From the NCBI RefSeq assembly GCF_010500965.1, contig NZ_QVMI01000032.1:4048-68047 (forward strand): a stretch of 64,000 bases of DNA. The letters are read 5' to 3'. The notes below the pieces were generated by a model that made no database searches, was not told the DNA's origin, and worked only from the letters and a program-made list of their open reading frames with translations. Made by a program: the position numbers and the translations under genes. Below, piece after piece: positions 17,923 through 26,599 of this stretch. How positions within the stretch are numbered: position 1 is the stretch's first letter; each line of letters starts with the position of its first letter. This DNA comes from Bacteroides sp. 51 (lineage in GTDB: Bacteria; Bacteroidota; Bacteroidia; Bacteroidales; Bacteroidaceae).

Positions 17923-19587
17923 TTAAGGATTCTGGGGTATTCCGCTGGTCGTGATCTCATCCAGGGGAATTAAATATTGCAACCTATTGTCTGTATGCTC
18001 TACTACTTCCCAGGTTTGTACTCCCGAAAATCTTCTGTCCAGTGAGCGTTTGTTGCGATAAATGTCAAAAGCACGATGCCCTTCGAAGGCTAGTTCAAGT
18101 CTCCGTTCATCCAGGACAATATCCAACACATCGGTATACCCCAGCATATTCGTTTTACTGAAAAGCTGATTGCCCGACAAACCGGCACGCATACGGATAG
18201 TATTCACATCTTCAAGCGCCTTATCGGTGTTGTTTGTTCTTGCATACGCCTCGGCTCTGTTCAGGATAACCTCGGCCCACCTGAGCATAACCGGCGAACT
18301 GAGCATCGGGTCGCCATCCTGATACGAGAACTTTGTTACAAAGTACTTGGGCCACCCGTAGCGATTCTCCATTTTCAAAGAAAGTCTTACCCGTAGCTTC
18401 TCTCCATTGAGATTAATATAACTCTGTTCATACCCATTGATTGTTTCTTTTTCTACGAATACCTTAGAAGTGCCTTCCATAAAAAAGTATTTATCTGCAC
18501 CCGCATCGAACTCAACATCTCTCAGCTCGTTCTGATAAAAGTCATCATCACTGGGGATGGCCCAACGTACCATATATGCTGTTTCGGATATATTCTTTGG
18601 CTTAATGAATGAATTCCGTAAATCGTTTTTGTTCCTTTCAAGCAGGTCCAGCATCGGGTCGGATGCATAAATCTCTCCCCAGCCTTGCCCGTCAGTCAGA
18701 TACATGGAACCGATGGAAGAAGAACCACGCGATTCCCTAGTCGTATGTGCTATAGCCCAAAGTGTTTCTACCGAGTTTAGTGCATTGGCGAAATACATCG
18801 GATAGCTGCTTGAGGGTTCCAGCTTTGAGTCAGGAGAGGCTCCTGCCAACATTTCATTCACAAGGGTAATCACCTTGTCGTCTTCTCCCATATACAGGTA
18901 CACCCGGCTAAGCAGCCCCTGAGCAGCTTCTTTGGAGATGTATCCGGCGTTTCCGCGGCGTGTTCCCTGACTCATTAACCTGATGGCATTTTCGAGGTCG
19001 GACACGACCAGATCATACACTTCGCCCACTGTTGCGCGTTTGGTTTCTGTATTGCTCGAACTTTCCCTGAGCACGATACCCATATTGTCGCGACCAAGCG
19101 AATAGTGCTTGGACCACAGTGTAGAGAAGTGGAAGTGAACTATCGCACGGATAAAGTAGTTCTCACCCTTTAAGTAATCGGCTTCTGCACTGACGCCATC
19201 CTGAACGGACTCGATAACGGAGTTAGTTCCATTAATAATTTTGTATCCGCACCACCACAGATAACTGATATTGTAGAGGTTGGGTGCCCGTTTGTAGGTC
19301 AAGGCTTCATACAGGGGGTCGCTGGTGCGTCCGGCAAGGCACGCATTATCGCCTATAAACTCCGACATCTGTAAATAGTGCCGAACGTATGTATTGCCCG
19401 AGTATAGCTGACCCATATATTCCATTTGGTCTTTAAACATGGAATAGTTTCCCTCGGTAACATATTCTGCGCTCGCAGGGTCTTGTCCCACTTGTTCGTT
19501 GGTTAATTTATCGTTAGGCAAATAATCCATTTCGCATGAGACCATCAATAATGCTATCGCTATTGTGGGTATAATTCTTTTTCTCAT
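17923..19587 (-). CDS. SusD/RagB-family outer membrane lipoprotein
   Basis: The 554-residue protein has a lipoprotein signal with Cys18 (MVSCEMDYLPND). The SusD fold is recognisable from early TPR-like helices with GENYFIRAIVHFHFS, the internal APNLYNISYLWWCGYK segment and a C-terminal region with LNRAEAYARTN and LDERRLELAFEGHRAFDI. It forms the lid over the SusC transporter and captures glycan at the surface. It lies 20 bases after susC, as in almost all Sus-like systems. Confidence 0.95.
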   Translation of the reverse strand: MRKRIIPTIAIALLMVSCEMDYLPNDKLTNEQVGQDPASAEYVTEGNYSMFKDQMEYMGQLYSGNTYVRHYLQMSEFIGDNACLAGRTSDPLYEALTYKRAPNLYNISYLWWCGYKIINGTNSVIESVQDGVSAEADYLKGENYFIRAIVHFHFSTLWSKHYSLGRDNMGIVLRESSSNTETKRATVGEVYDLVVSDLENAIRLMSQGTRRGNAGYISKEAAQGLLSRVYLYMGEDDKVITLVNEMLAGASPDSKLEPSSSYPMYFANALNSVETLWAIAHTTRESRGSSSIGSMYLTDGQGWGEIYASDPMLDLLERNKNDLRNSFIKPKNISETAYMVRWAIPSDDDFYQNELRDVEFDAGADKYFFMEGTSKVFVEKETINGYEQSYINLNGEKLRVRLSLKMENRYGWPKYFVTKFSYQDGDPMLSSPVMLRWAEVILNRAEAYARTNNTDKALEDVNTIRMRAGLSGNQLFSKTNMLGYTDVLDIVLDERRLELAFEGHRAFDIYRNKRSLDRRFSGVQTWEVVEHTDNRLQYLIPLDEITTSGIPQNP

Positions 19588-19607
19588 AACTGTATTATTC
19601 TTTGTTT

Positions 19608-22592
19608 TTAAAAATTAATATCAACACCAAATATAAACTGGCGACTTGTTGGATAGCTTTCCGTATAAATGCCCGGCAGGCTCCATGTTCCCATTCGCAT
19701 GTTCACTTCGGGATCTGTTCCCGAGAATTTGGTGAAGGTGAAGGGATTGTCTACCGAAACGAATAGCTTGCACGATTGCATTTTCAGCCTTTCAATCCAG
19801 TTCTTTTGCAGGTCGTAGGATAGTGTTATGTTCCTGATCCGTAAGAAACTTCCATCTTCAAGATAGCGCGATGAGGTTTTGTTAGAGTTCTTGTTGCCGT
19901 TCATCACCAGCTTGGGGTGTGTGGCAACATCTCCCGGTTTCTCCCAACGGTTCCAGTCCGATTTCAGGCTCATCATGTTGTATCCCAGGTATGCTCCATC
20001 CGAGTCATACTTCTCGCGGGTATAATTATACACGTCGTTTCCATACACATAGTTGGCCGTAACACGCAGGCCGATGCCTTTGTATTGGAGGGTGTTAACG
20101 AATCCGCCGGTGAACTTCGGGCTGGCTTTACCTACTACTTGCAGGTCGGCCTGGGCATAGTCGTTTGTACCTTCGGCTCCTGTTACGTTTCCGTTTTCAT
20201 CTCTTATGAGCTTCTCCCAAACCGGGTCTCCGTTTACATAGTCAACTCCAATCCATTTGGGCATGTACCAACTGAAAATATCTTGTCCGTTCTTTACCTG
20301 ATGAGCTACGGATGTACTTCCGTATTTCTGAAGGAAGCTTTCATTGTCGGGTAGTGACAGCACTTTGTTCCTGTTGAATCCGATATTGAATGAGGTGCTC
20401 CACAAGAAATCTTTTGTTTTGATGTTGTCCGAACTTATCTGTATTTCCACTCCCCGGTTGCGTACGCTTCCGGCGTTCTCTAATCTTTCGTAAAAGCCTG
20501 TACTTGTGGGTTTGGGCACATTGAGCAGCAAGTCTTTGTTCTCGATATTATATAGGTCGAGGTTTATATGCAATCTTTTCCACAGACTGATGTCTAGTCC
20601 AACGCCCGACATATGGGCCTCTTCCCAAGATAAGTTGGGATTCGCCAGACGGTCGGCCACAGCACCCACTTTGTCCTGATAGCTTGAGTTGAGGGTATAT
20701 ATGGCCATTGTCCTGAACATCTCGATATTGGAGTTTCCCGTTACCCCGTAGCTTGCCCTGAGTTTCAGGAAGGAGATAACGTTGTTGGTAGACTGCATGA
20801 ACTTCTCGTTGCTTATCAGCCAGGATGCCGCAACAGAAGGGAAGTATCCCGTCCGGGTGTCTTTTCCGAACTTCGAATTGGTATCGGCTCTGAACGAGGC
20901 TGTAAGAAAATATCTGTCATTATAGCTATATTGAGCTTGGCCGAAGGCCGACCACGAAGCTTCTCTGTACTGATAGCCATCGACAGAGTAGGGAGTAGTT
21001 GCGCCCAGTCCGTCCATGCCTCCGGGCATACCTGTTCCGGCTGCTCCGGTGAAACTGCTGGTACCCCGTCCAAACTCAAGTCCCAACATGCCCGAAAGGG
21101 AATGGTTGCCAAAGCCGTGATTGGCTTTCAGTAAGTTGGTGGAGCCCCATGACGAGAACATGCCGATGTTGCTGAGTGAGTATCCGTTGGCAAATTCGGG
21201 ATCTACCGTGCGGGGATCTACGTATCTTGAATACTTATAGTTGCTTCGCGATGCGCGGTTGGATGTGGAGAATGATAGCCAGCTTAGTATGTTCCAATTC
21301 AACTGTAGGTCGGCAACGAAGTCTTGCGACTTATTCCTTGCGTAGTTATACTGTTCGTTGTAAAGGAAATTGCGCTTGTCTTGCGTGTACCAGGGCTGAT
21401 TGTTGTCGGGGCGAGTATCTCCGTTGATCTTTACCAGATTGCCAAGCTCGTCGTACGGGTTATCCCACGGCATGCTGCCATACGCTCCTTCGAGGTTGAT
21501 GTAGCTTGAGGCTTCGCGACTGTGGTTCTCGGTATAATTGATGCGGATGTTCATCTCGACATTGTCAAATAGTTTGCTATTCAGGTTGAGACGCATGGAG
21601 ACTTTGTCGAAGTTGGTATTCTTCAGTGTCCCGTCTTCTTTATAGTAGTCGGTACTGGCAAAATACCCTATTTTCCCGGTGCTTCCGGCCACGGAGAGGT
21701 AGTAATTCTGTATGGCTCCGGTTTGAAACGCGGCGTCGAGCCAGTCGAAGTTCCGGTCTCTTAGTTCTTCGGGGCGTTGGCTCAGCAAGGTCGATTCGGG
21801 GAAGAGCTGTGCATGCACATCGTATATCTCTGCTCCGTTCATCATGCTGAAGTTGCCTTGCAGTGCGTTCTTAAATCCAATGTTTGTTTTGAAGTTTATT
21901 TTAGTTGGTTGATTTTGTGACGCTTTTTTTGTTGTAACTACAATCACTCCTCCGGCGGCAGCCGAGCCATATAAGGCGGTTGCTCCGGCATCTTTCAGTA
22001 CGGTGAGGGTTTCGATGTCGTTCGGATTAAATGATCCGCCCGGTATTCCATCTACCACAAACAGAGGATCGGGGGTGGCCGTGATTGAGCCGGTTCCTCT
22101 TATTTGTATCACAGCAGCCGAGCCAGGTTGTCCCGAGGAGTTGGATATCATTACTCCCGCGACTTTTCCCTGTAGCATGTTTCCTACGTCGGACGTTGTA
22201 ATGTCGGTTACGGCCTCGCCGCTTAACGATACTACGGCACTCGAAAGTTCTGCTTTCTTCATGCTCGAGTATCCCATAACCACTACATCGTCCAGTACAT
22301 TCGTTTCCGAGACAAGAGCTACGTTGATCCGTTCTCTTCCGCCTACGGCTACTTCCATGCCTTTGAAACTTACATAAGAATAAATTAAGGTTGCTTTCGC
22401 ATCTGCATCGATAACATAGTTGCCGTCTATGTCCGAAACTGCAAAAACGCTTGTTCCCTTAACGTTTACGGTAGCCCCGATCAGGGGTTCTCTGTCTCCT
22501 TCCGAGGTGATCTGGCCTTTGACCTTGATCGTTTGGGCTAGAGACAAAAGAGGTAAACAAGTAAAAAATAAAACCAGTGTTAAATTTTTCAT
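19608..22592 (-). CDS. SusC/RagA-family TonB-dependent transporter
   Basis: I place the start at ATG 22592 (994 residues), since it gives a normal signal peptide ending LSLAQ. The upstream ATG at 22622 would add ten atypical residues. A carboxypeptidase-like regulatory domain (GQITSEGDREPLIGATVNV) comes first, then the plug with MLQGKVAGVMIS and LFVVDGIPGG, then a 22-stranded barrel ending in FIFGVDINF. There is no N-terminal STN domain. It imports oligosaccharides using TonB energy and pairs with the next gene, susD. Expression is probably switched on by the HTCS encoded downstream. Confidence 0.95.
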   Translation of the reverse strand: MKNLTLVLFFTCLPLLSLAQTIKVKGQITSEGDREPLIGATVNVKGTSVFAVSDIDGNYVIDADAKATLIYSYVSFKGMEVAVGGRERINVALVSETNVLDDVVVMGYSSMKKAELSSAVVSLSGEAVTDITTSDVGNMLQGKVAGVMISNSSGQPGSAAVIQIRGTGSITATPDPLFVVDGIPGGSFNPNDIETLTVLKDAGATALYGSAAAGGVIVVTTKKASQNQPTKINFKTNIGFKNALQGNFSMMNGAEIYDVHAQLFPESTLLSQRPEELRDRNFDWLDAAFQTGAIQNYYLSVAGSTGKIGYFASTDYYKEDGTLKNTNFDKVSMRLNLNSKLFDNVEMNIRINYTENHSREASSYINLEGAYGSMPWDNPYDELGNLVKINGDTRPDNNQPWYTQDKRNFLYNEQYNYARNKSQDFVADLQLNWNILSWLSFSTSNRASRSNYKYSRYVDPRTVDPEFANGYSLSNIGMFSSWGSTNLLKANHGFGNHSLSGMLGLEFGRGTSSFTGAAGTGMPGGMDGLGATTPYSVDGYQYREASWSAFGQAQYSYNDRYFLTASFRADTNSKFGKDTRTGYFPSVAASWLISNEKFMQSTNNVISFLKLRASYGVTGNSNIEMFRTMAIYTLNSSYQDKVGAVADRLANPNLSWEEAHMSGVGLDISLWKRLHINLDLYNIENKDLLLNVPKPTSTGFYERLENAGSVRNRGVEIQISSDNIKTKDFLWSTSFNIGFNRNKVLSLPDNESFLQKYGSTSVAHQVKNGQDIFSWYMPKWIGVDYVNGDPVWEKLIRDENGNVTGAEGTNDYAQADLQVVGKASPKFTGGFVNTLQYKGIGLRVTANYVYGNDVYNYTREKYDSDGAYLGYNMMSLKSDWNRWEKPGDVATHPKLVMNGNKNSNKTSSRYLEDGSFLRIRNITLSYDLQKNWIERLKMQSCKLFVSVDNPFTFTKFSGTDPEVNMRMGTWSLPGIYTESYPTSRQFIFGVDINF

Positions 22593-22661
22593 AGAACTGT
22601 GTTTTAATATTAGATTAATCAATTAACTGAATGCCAACCCGGGATTGACCTTACTGGTGGA

Positions 22662-22669
22662 CAAAGATA
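22662..22669 (-). promoter_or_regulatory. -7 element of the susC promoter
   Basis: TATCTTTG on the minus strand matches TAnnTTTG, about 70 bases before the chosen susC start. No TTTG lies at the -33 position, which fits an activator-dependent promoter. Confidence 0.6.
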
Positions 22670-22774
22670 ATATCGGAAGTATAACCTGCCTTGCCTTATT
22701 ATAACTTTTACTTGCTATATTGTACGGCAGCAAGGCACTACGCCTAAGTATACATACGTTTTTCAAAAATATGC

Positions 22775-23190
22775 AAAAAGTAGCACTCGTTTCGTTCGAA
22801 CCCTTTATTCATTGGCTGTAGAAGGATGGTACTTACCTCTTTTCGTGCTAGCACTCTGTTAGCACTTGACCAGCACTCGCGCCCAATGCAATTGGATATA
22901 CTTTTTGCTGATGATTTCTCTGGTTTTGATTACTTGTTTCACATTGTTCTCTCCACCTAGGTGGGGAGGCCTGTCCGACCTAGGTGGGGAAGAGTCGAAC
23001 ACCTAGGTGGGGAAACTGAAATGAAACCGGCAATTAAAATCTCCACAAACAGAACTTCAAACCCGGGCAAACTTCTATCCGATAATCAGATGCTAGCAAG
23101 TGCTATATGAGTGCTAGCACGAAAAGTGGTAAGTCTCATCCTTCTACAGCCGATGAATAAGGGCTTCGGTCGAAACGAGTGCTACTTTTT
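22775..23190. repeat. 416-bp element with 82-bp inverted terminal repeats
   Basis: Arms 22775-22856 and 23109-23190 are inverted copies matching at 74 of 82 positions. Each contains the palindrome GTGCTAGCAC at its inner end and the word CTGTAGAAGGATG. The 252-bp centre has no plausible gene and carries a three-copy array (22955-23013). The layout suggests a miniature inverted-repeat element or a large cruciform or RNA hairpin between the susC promoter and the ferredoxin gene. I see no recombinase gene or clear target-site duplication. Confidence 0.8.
22955..23013. repeat. Three copies of ACCTAGGTGGGGA at 23-bp period
   Basis: The 13-mer ACCTAGGTGGGGA occurs at 22955-22967, 22978-22990 and 23001-23013, exactly 23 bases apart. 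Each holds the 8-bp palindrome ACCTAGGT. The spacers differ. Regular spacing of about two helical turns suggests binding sites for a dimeric protein. Confidence 0.85.
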
Positions 23191-23269
23191 ACCCGTTTTT
23201 TAATTTTCTATAGGGGCGACTAAATAAAGATCATTCCTTTTTATACTTATCCCCTGGGCTAAACGCAAT

Positions 23270-23302
23270 AAAGGCTGTCTTTTCATTGAAAAGACAGCCT
23301 TT
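23270..23302. terminator. Terminator after the ferredoxin gene
   Basis: Perfect 15-bp arms (23270-23284 and 23288-23302) enclose a 3-nt loop. The arms end in A and T runs on both strands. It lies 20 bases beyond the ferredoxin stop codon and separates that gene from the inverted-repeat element. Confidence 0.9.
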
Positions 23303-23322
23303 ATTATTTCTGTTTTGATGTA

Positions 23323-23493
23323 TTATTCGCCTGGGTGAATTGCTTCAGAAGGACAAACATCTGCGCAAGTTCCGCAGTCTGTACATACATCAGCGTTGAT
23401 TGAATAGATATCGCCTTCAGAGATTGCTTCTACCGGACATTCGTCGATACAAGAACCACAAGCGATACAATCATCTGTAATTACGTAAGCCAT
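23323..23493 (-). CDS. Ferredoxin, two 4Fe-4S clusters
   Basis: A 56-residue protein reads MAYVITDDCIACGSCIDE at its start. Two complete cluster motifs are present: CIACGSCIDECP near the N-terminus and CTDCGTCADVCP in the second half. This is the 2[4Fe-4S] clostridial-type ferredoxin, a small cytoplasmic electron carrier that in anaerobes serves pyruvate oxidoreductase, hydrogenase and Rnf-type reactions. It is a single-gene transcript with its own promoter and terminator. Confidence 0.95.
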   Translation of the reverse strand: MAYVITDDCIACGSCIDECPVEAISEGDIYSINADVCTDCGTCADVCPSEAIHPGE

Positions 23494-23532
23494 TTTCTTA
23501 AGTTTTAATCGTTAGTATTACTCTTTGTAACG

Positions 23533-23540
23533 CAAATGTA
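23533..23540 (-). promoter_or_regulatory. -7 element of the ferredoxin promoter
   Basis: TACATTTG on the minus strand matches TAnnTTTG and lies 40 bases upstream of the ferredoxin start. The -33 element is not well conserved. Confidence 0.6.
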
Positions 23541-23670
23541 AGGGTTTTGTTGAGATTTCATGTGCTTATTCGGCTAAAATAACTTAATTTGTAACCCTTC
23601 TAAATAAGGGATTCGTAGCTTTTTAATTCAGTTTCAATCTTTTAAACTATTTCTATAACGGCTTTTTTGC

Positions 23671-23678
23671 TAATTTTG
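23671..23678 (+). promoter_or_regulatory. Probable -7 element of the metA promoter
   Basis: TAATTTTG matches TAnnTTTG. The metA start is at 23862, so the leader would be about 175 nt and would contain the inverted repeat at 23707-23834. Confidence 0.5.
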
Positions 23679-23706
23679 CAAAGAGAAAGAAATTTATAAT
23701 AGAAGT

Positions 23707-23834
23707 TCCTCCCCCTGCCCCCCTCCAAAGGGGGATACGATGCCGCACAGAATCAACGGTCAGCGTAAGCTAAAATTAGGGTACAGCACCTCGATGCCGC
23801 AGGGTATCCCCCTTCGGAGGGGGCAGGGGGAGGA
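23707..23834. repeat. 128-bp palindromic repeat in the metA leader
   Basis: C-rich and G-rich arms of about 31 bases (23707-23738 and 23804-23834) are inverted copies, differing by one base and one extra G. The 66-bp centre begins and ends with the direct word GATGCCGCA. It resembles short mobile palindromes between genes and contains no ORF. As RNA it would form a very stable stem ahead of metA. Confidence 0.8.
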
Positions 23835-23861
23835 GTTTTAAGAAAGAGATTCTATAATATT

Positions 23862-24779
23862 ATGCCTTTAAATTTACCCGATAAGCTTCCGGCGATAGAA
23901 CTTCTGAAAGAAGAAAATATCTTTGTGATCGACAATTCGCGTGCTACACAGCAGGACATCCGTCCGTTGAAGATTGTGATCCTGAACCTGATGCCGTTGA
24001 AGATTACAACAGAAACAGACCTGATCCGTTTGTTGTCCAACACCCCGTTGCAGTTGGAGATCTCGTTTATGAAGATCAAGAGTCATACATCCAAGAACAC
24101 GCCCGTTGAACATATGCAGGCATTCTATACGGATTTTGAGGATATGCGCAACGAGAAGTATGACGGTATGATTATTACCGGGGCGCCTGTGGAGCAGATG
24201 GAGTATGAAGAGGTGACTTACTGGAGTGAGATGATGGAAATCTTCGACTGGTCGCGTACCCATGTCACATCAACGCTTTATATCTGTTGGGCTGCCTTTG
24301 CCGGACTATACCATCATTACGGCATACCGAAATATCCGTTGGATAAAAAGAAGTTCGGTGTATTCGAGCATATGGTTTTAGATCCTCTTGCCCAGATCTT
24401 TCGTGGGTTCGACGATATATTCTATGTTCCGCACAGCCGCCACACAGAGATACGGAAGGAAGATATCCTGAAACGTCCTGAGCTTACCTTGCTTTCTGAA
24501 TCGGAAGAGGCGGGTGTTTATCTGGCTATGGCGCGTAATGGGCGCGAGTTCTTTGTGACGGGGCATTCCGAGTATTCACCGTTAACATTGGACACCGAGT
24601 ATCGCCGTGATGTTGATAAAGGATTGCCAATCGAAGTCCCCAAGAACTATTACAAAGATAATGATCCGGATAAAGGTCCGTTGGTGCGTTGGCGTGGACA
24701 TGCCAACCTGCTGTTCTCCAACTGGCTGAACTATTACGTTTATCAGGAAACCCCATACAACATCGAAGATATTAAATGA
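23862..24779 (+). CDS. metA: Homoserine O-acetyltransferase (MetA fold)
   Basis: The 305-residue MetA-family enzyme activates homoserine for methionine synthesis. The nucleophile is Cys142 in YICWAAF, and His235 and Glu237 are in GHSEYSP. Residue 111 is Glu in TGAPVEQ. In this family Glu111 goes with acetyl-CoA use and Gly111 with succinyl-CoA, so I infer an acetyltransferase, although automatic annotation often says succinyltransferase. The stop overlaps the next start by 4 bases (ATGA), suggesting coupled translation. The leader holds a stable palindromic repeat. Confidence 0.93.
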   Translation: MPLNLPDKLPAIELLKEENIFVIDNSRATQQDIRPLKIVILNLMPLKITTETDLIRLLSNTPLQLEISFMKIKSHTSKNTPVEHMQAFYTDFEDMRNEKYDGMIITGAPVEQMEYEEVTYWSEMMEIFDWSRTHVTSTLYICWAAFAGLYHHYGIPKYPLDKKKFGVFEHMVLDPLAQIFRGFDDIFYVPHSRHTEIRKEDILKRPELTLLSESEEAGVYLAMARNGREFFVTGHSEYSPLTLDTEYRRDVDKGLPIEVPKNYYKDNDPDKGPLVRWRGHANLLFSNWLNYYVYQETPYNIEDIK

Positions 24780-26599
24780 TAAGACAGCGCAAGATAGAAC
24801 TGTTGGCGCCTGCTAAGAACTTGGAATGTGCCATTGCAGCAGTAGATCATGGTGCTGATGCCGTATATATCGGTGCGCCGAAGTTTGGTGCGCGGGCGGC
24901 GGCAATAAACTCTTTGGAGGACATTGCAGAGCTGGTAAACTATGCACATCTATATAATGTACGCATCTATGTAACCGTCAACACCATTCTGAAGGAAGAA
25001 GAACTGGAAGAAACAGAAAAGCTGATCTGGGAGCTGTATCGCGTGGGAGTTGATGCGCTAATCATACAAGATATGGGAATTCTGGAGCTGAATCTTCCGC
25101 CCATCCCCCTGCATGCCAGCACCCAGATGGATAACCGTACCCCGGAGCGGGTTAAGTTTCTGGCCGATGCCGGTTTGCGGCAAGTTGTATTGGCGCGTGA
25201 ACTCTCTCTGCCCGAAATCCGTAGGATACATGAAGCCACTCCGGTTCCCTTAGAGGTATTTGTTCATGGTGCGTTGTGTGTGAGCTACAGTGGACAATGC
25301 TATATCAGCCAGGCTTGCTTCGGACGGAGTGCAAACCGGGGTGAATGTGCGCAGTTTTGTCGTTTAGCTTTCACCATGTTGGATGCCGATGGAAAGATCA
25401 TCGCTAATAATAAACACTTACTTTCCCTTAAAGACCTCAATCAAAGCGAGGAGTTGGAGCATCTTCTTGATGCAGGTGTATCCTCCTTTAAAATAGAGGG
25501 TCGGCTGAAAGATGTGACCTATGTAAAGAACGTAACTGCGGCTTACCGGCAGAAGTTGGATGCGATCTTTGCCCGCCGTTCCGAATATACCCGTGCCTCA
25601 TCTGGTACGTGCCATTATGAGTTTACTCCCCAACTGGATAAAAGTTTCAGCCGTGGATTCACGAACTATTTCCTGAAAGGGCGCGCCGAAGATATCCACT
25701 CGTTTGATACCCCGAAATCATTGGGAGAAGAAATGGGGCGCATGAAAGAAATACGTGGCAATTACCTGACGGTTGCCGGCGTCAAGTCATTCAATAATGG
25801 CGATGGCGTTTGTTTTATTGATGAACAGGGACGTTTGCAAGGATTCCGCATCAATAGGGTAGATGGCAATAAGCTATATCCACAGGAGATGCCACGCATC
25901 AAACCCCGTACAGTTCTGTACCGTAACTTCGACCAGGAGTTCGAACGCATCCTTTCGCGGAAATCCGCCGACCGGGAGATCGAAGTATCCATGCTGCTTT
26001 CGGAGAATAGCTTTGGATTCTTCCTGACGTTGACAGATGAAGATGATAATAGTGTTACGCTGGCTCTGAACCGTGAGAAAGAACAGGCGCGTACTCCGCA
26101 GATTGACAATATAAAGAATCAGCTCGGCAAACTGGGCAATACTCCTTTTGAAGCCAAGCGGATTGATGTGGAATTCGCTGATAGCTGGTTCTTACCGGCA
26201 TCTGTTTTAGCCGATTTCCGCCGGCAGGCCATAGAGAAATTGATCACGGCAAGGAAAATAACCTATCGCCGGGAGTTGGCAGTACTTCGGCCTACTGCAC
26301 ATCCTTATCCTCAAACGGAGTTGACTTACTTAGGTAATGTATACAACGCCCGGGCGGCGTCTTTTTATCATCGTCACGGGGTGAATTCGGTTGCACCTGC
26401 ATACGAAAAAGAGAAAGCTCCGGATGCGGCACTTATGTTTTGTAAGCACTGCCTGAAATACAGTATGGGATGGTGTAATGTGCATCAGAAAGGGCATTCG
26501 CCTTATAACGAGCCTTTCTACTTGCAGGCTACAGATGGAAAACGTTTCCGTCTTTCGTTCGATTGCAAGAACTGTCAAATGAAGGTCTATGCCGTATGA
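24776..26599 (+). CDS. Peptidase U32 family protein (RlhA/TrhP-like)
   Basis: The 607-residue cytoplasmic protein has the U32 hallmarks: [23 protein letters not shown] at the start (about residues 6-28) and the Cys-rich stretch [20 protein letters not shown] near 175-194. Characterised relatives (RlhA, TrhP/TrhO partners) hydroxylate RNA rather than cut protein, and the Cys set may hold an iron-sulfur cluster. The C-terminal part adds a second Cys group ([18 protein letters not shown]). Substrate RNA cannot be predicted. It overlaps metA by 4 bases at its start and the next gene by 4 bases at its end. Confidence 0.87.
   Translation: MIRQRKIELLAPAKNLECAIAAVDHGADAVYIGAPKFGARAAAINSLEDIAELVNYAHLYNVRIYVTVNTILKEEELEETEKLIWELYRVGVDALIIQDMGILELNLPPIPLHASTQMDNRTPERVKFLADAGLRQVVLARELSLPEIRRIHEATPVPLEVFVHGALCVSYSGQCYISQACFGRSANRGECAQFCRLAFTMLDADGKIIANNKHLLSLKDLNQSEELEHLLDAGVSSFKIEGRLKDVTYVKNVTAAYRQKLDAIFARRSEYTRASSGTCHYEFTPQLDKSFSRGFTNYFLKGRAEDIHSFDTPKSLGEEMGRMKEIRGNYLTVAGVKSFNNGDGVCFIDEQGRLQGFRINRVDGNKLYPQEMPRIKPRTVLYRNFDQEFERILSRKSADREIEVSMLLSENSFGFFLTLTDEDDNSVTLALNREKEQARTPQIDNIKNQLGKLGNTPFEAKRIDVEFADSWFLPASVLADFRRQAIEKLITARKITYRRELAVLRPTAHPYPQTELTYLGNVYNARAASFYHRHGVNSVAPAYEKEKAPDAALMFCKHCLKYSMGWCNVHQKGHSPYNEPFYLQATDGKRFRLSFDCKNCQMKVYAV

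Noticed and set aside
22955-23013. CRISPR-like array (three equal repeats, regular spacing)
   Set aside because: Repeats are only 13 bp and spacers 10 bp, there are three copies, and no cas genes are present.
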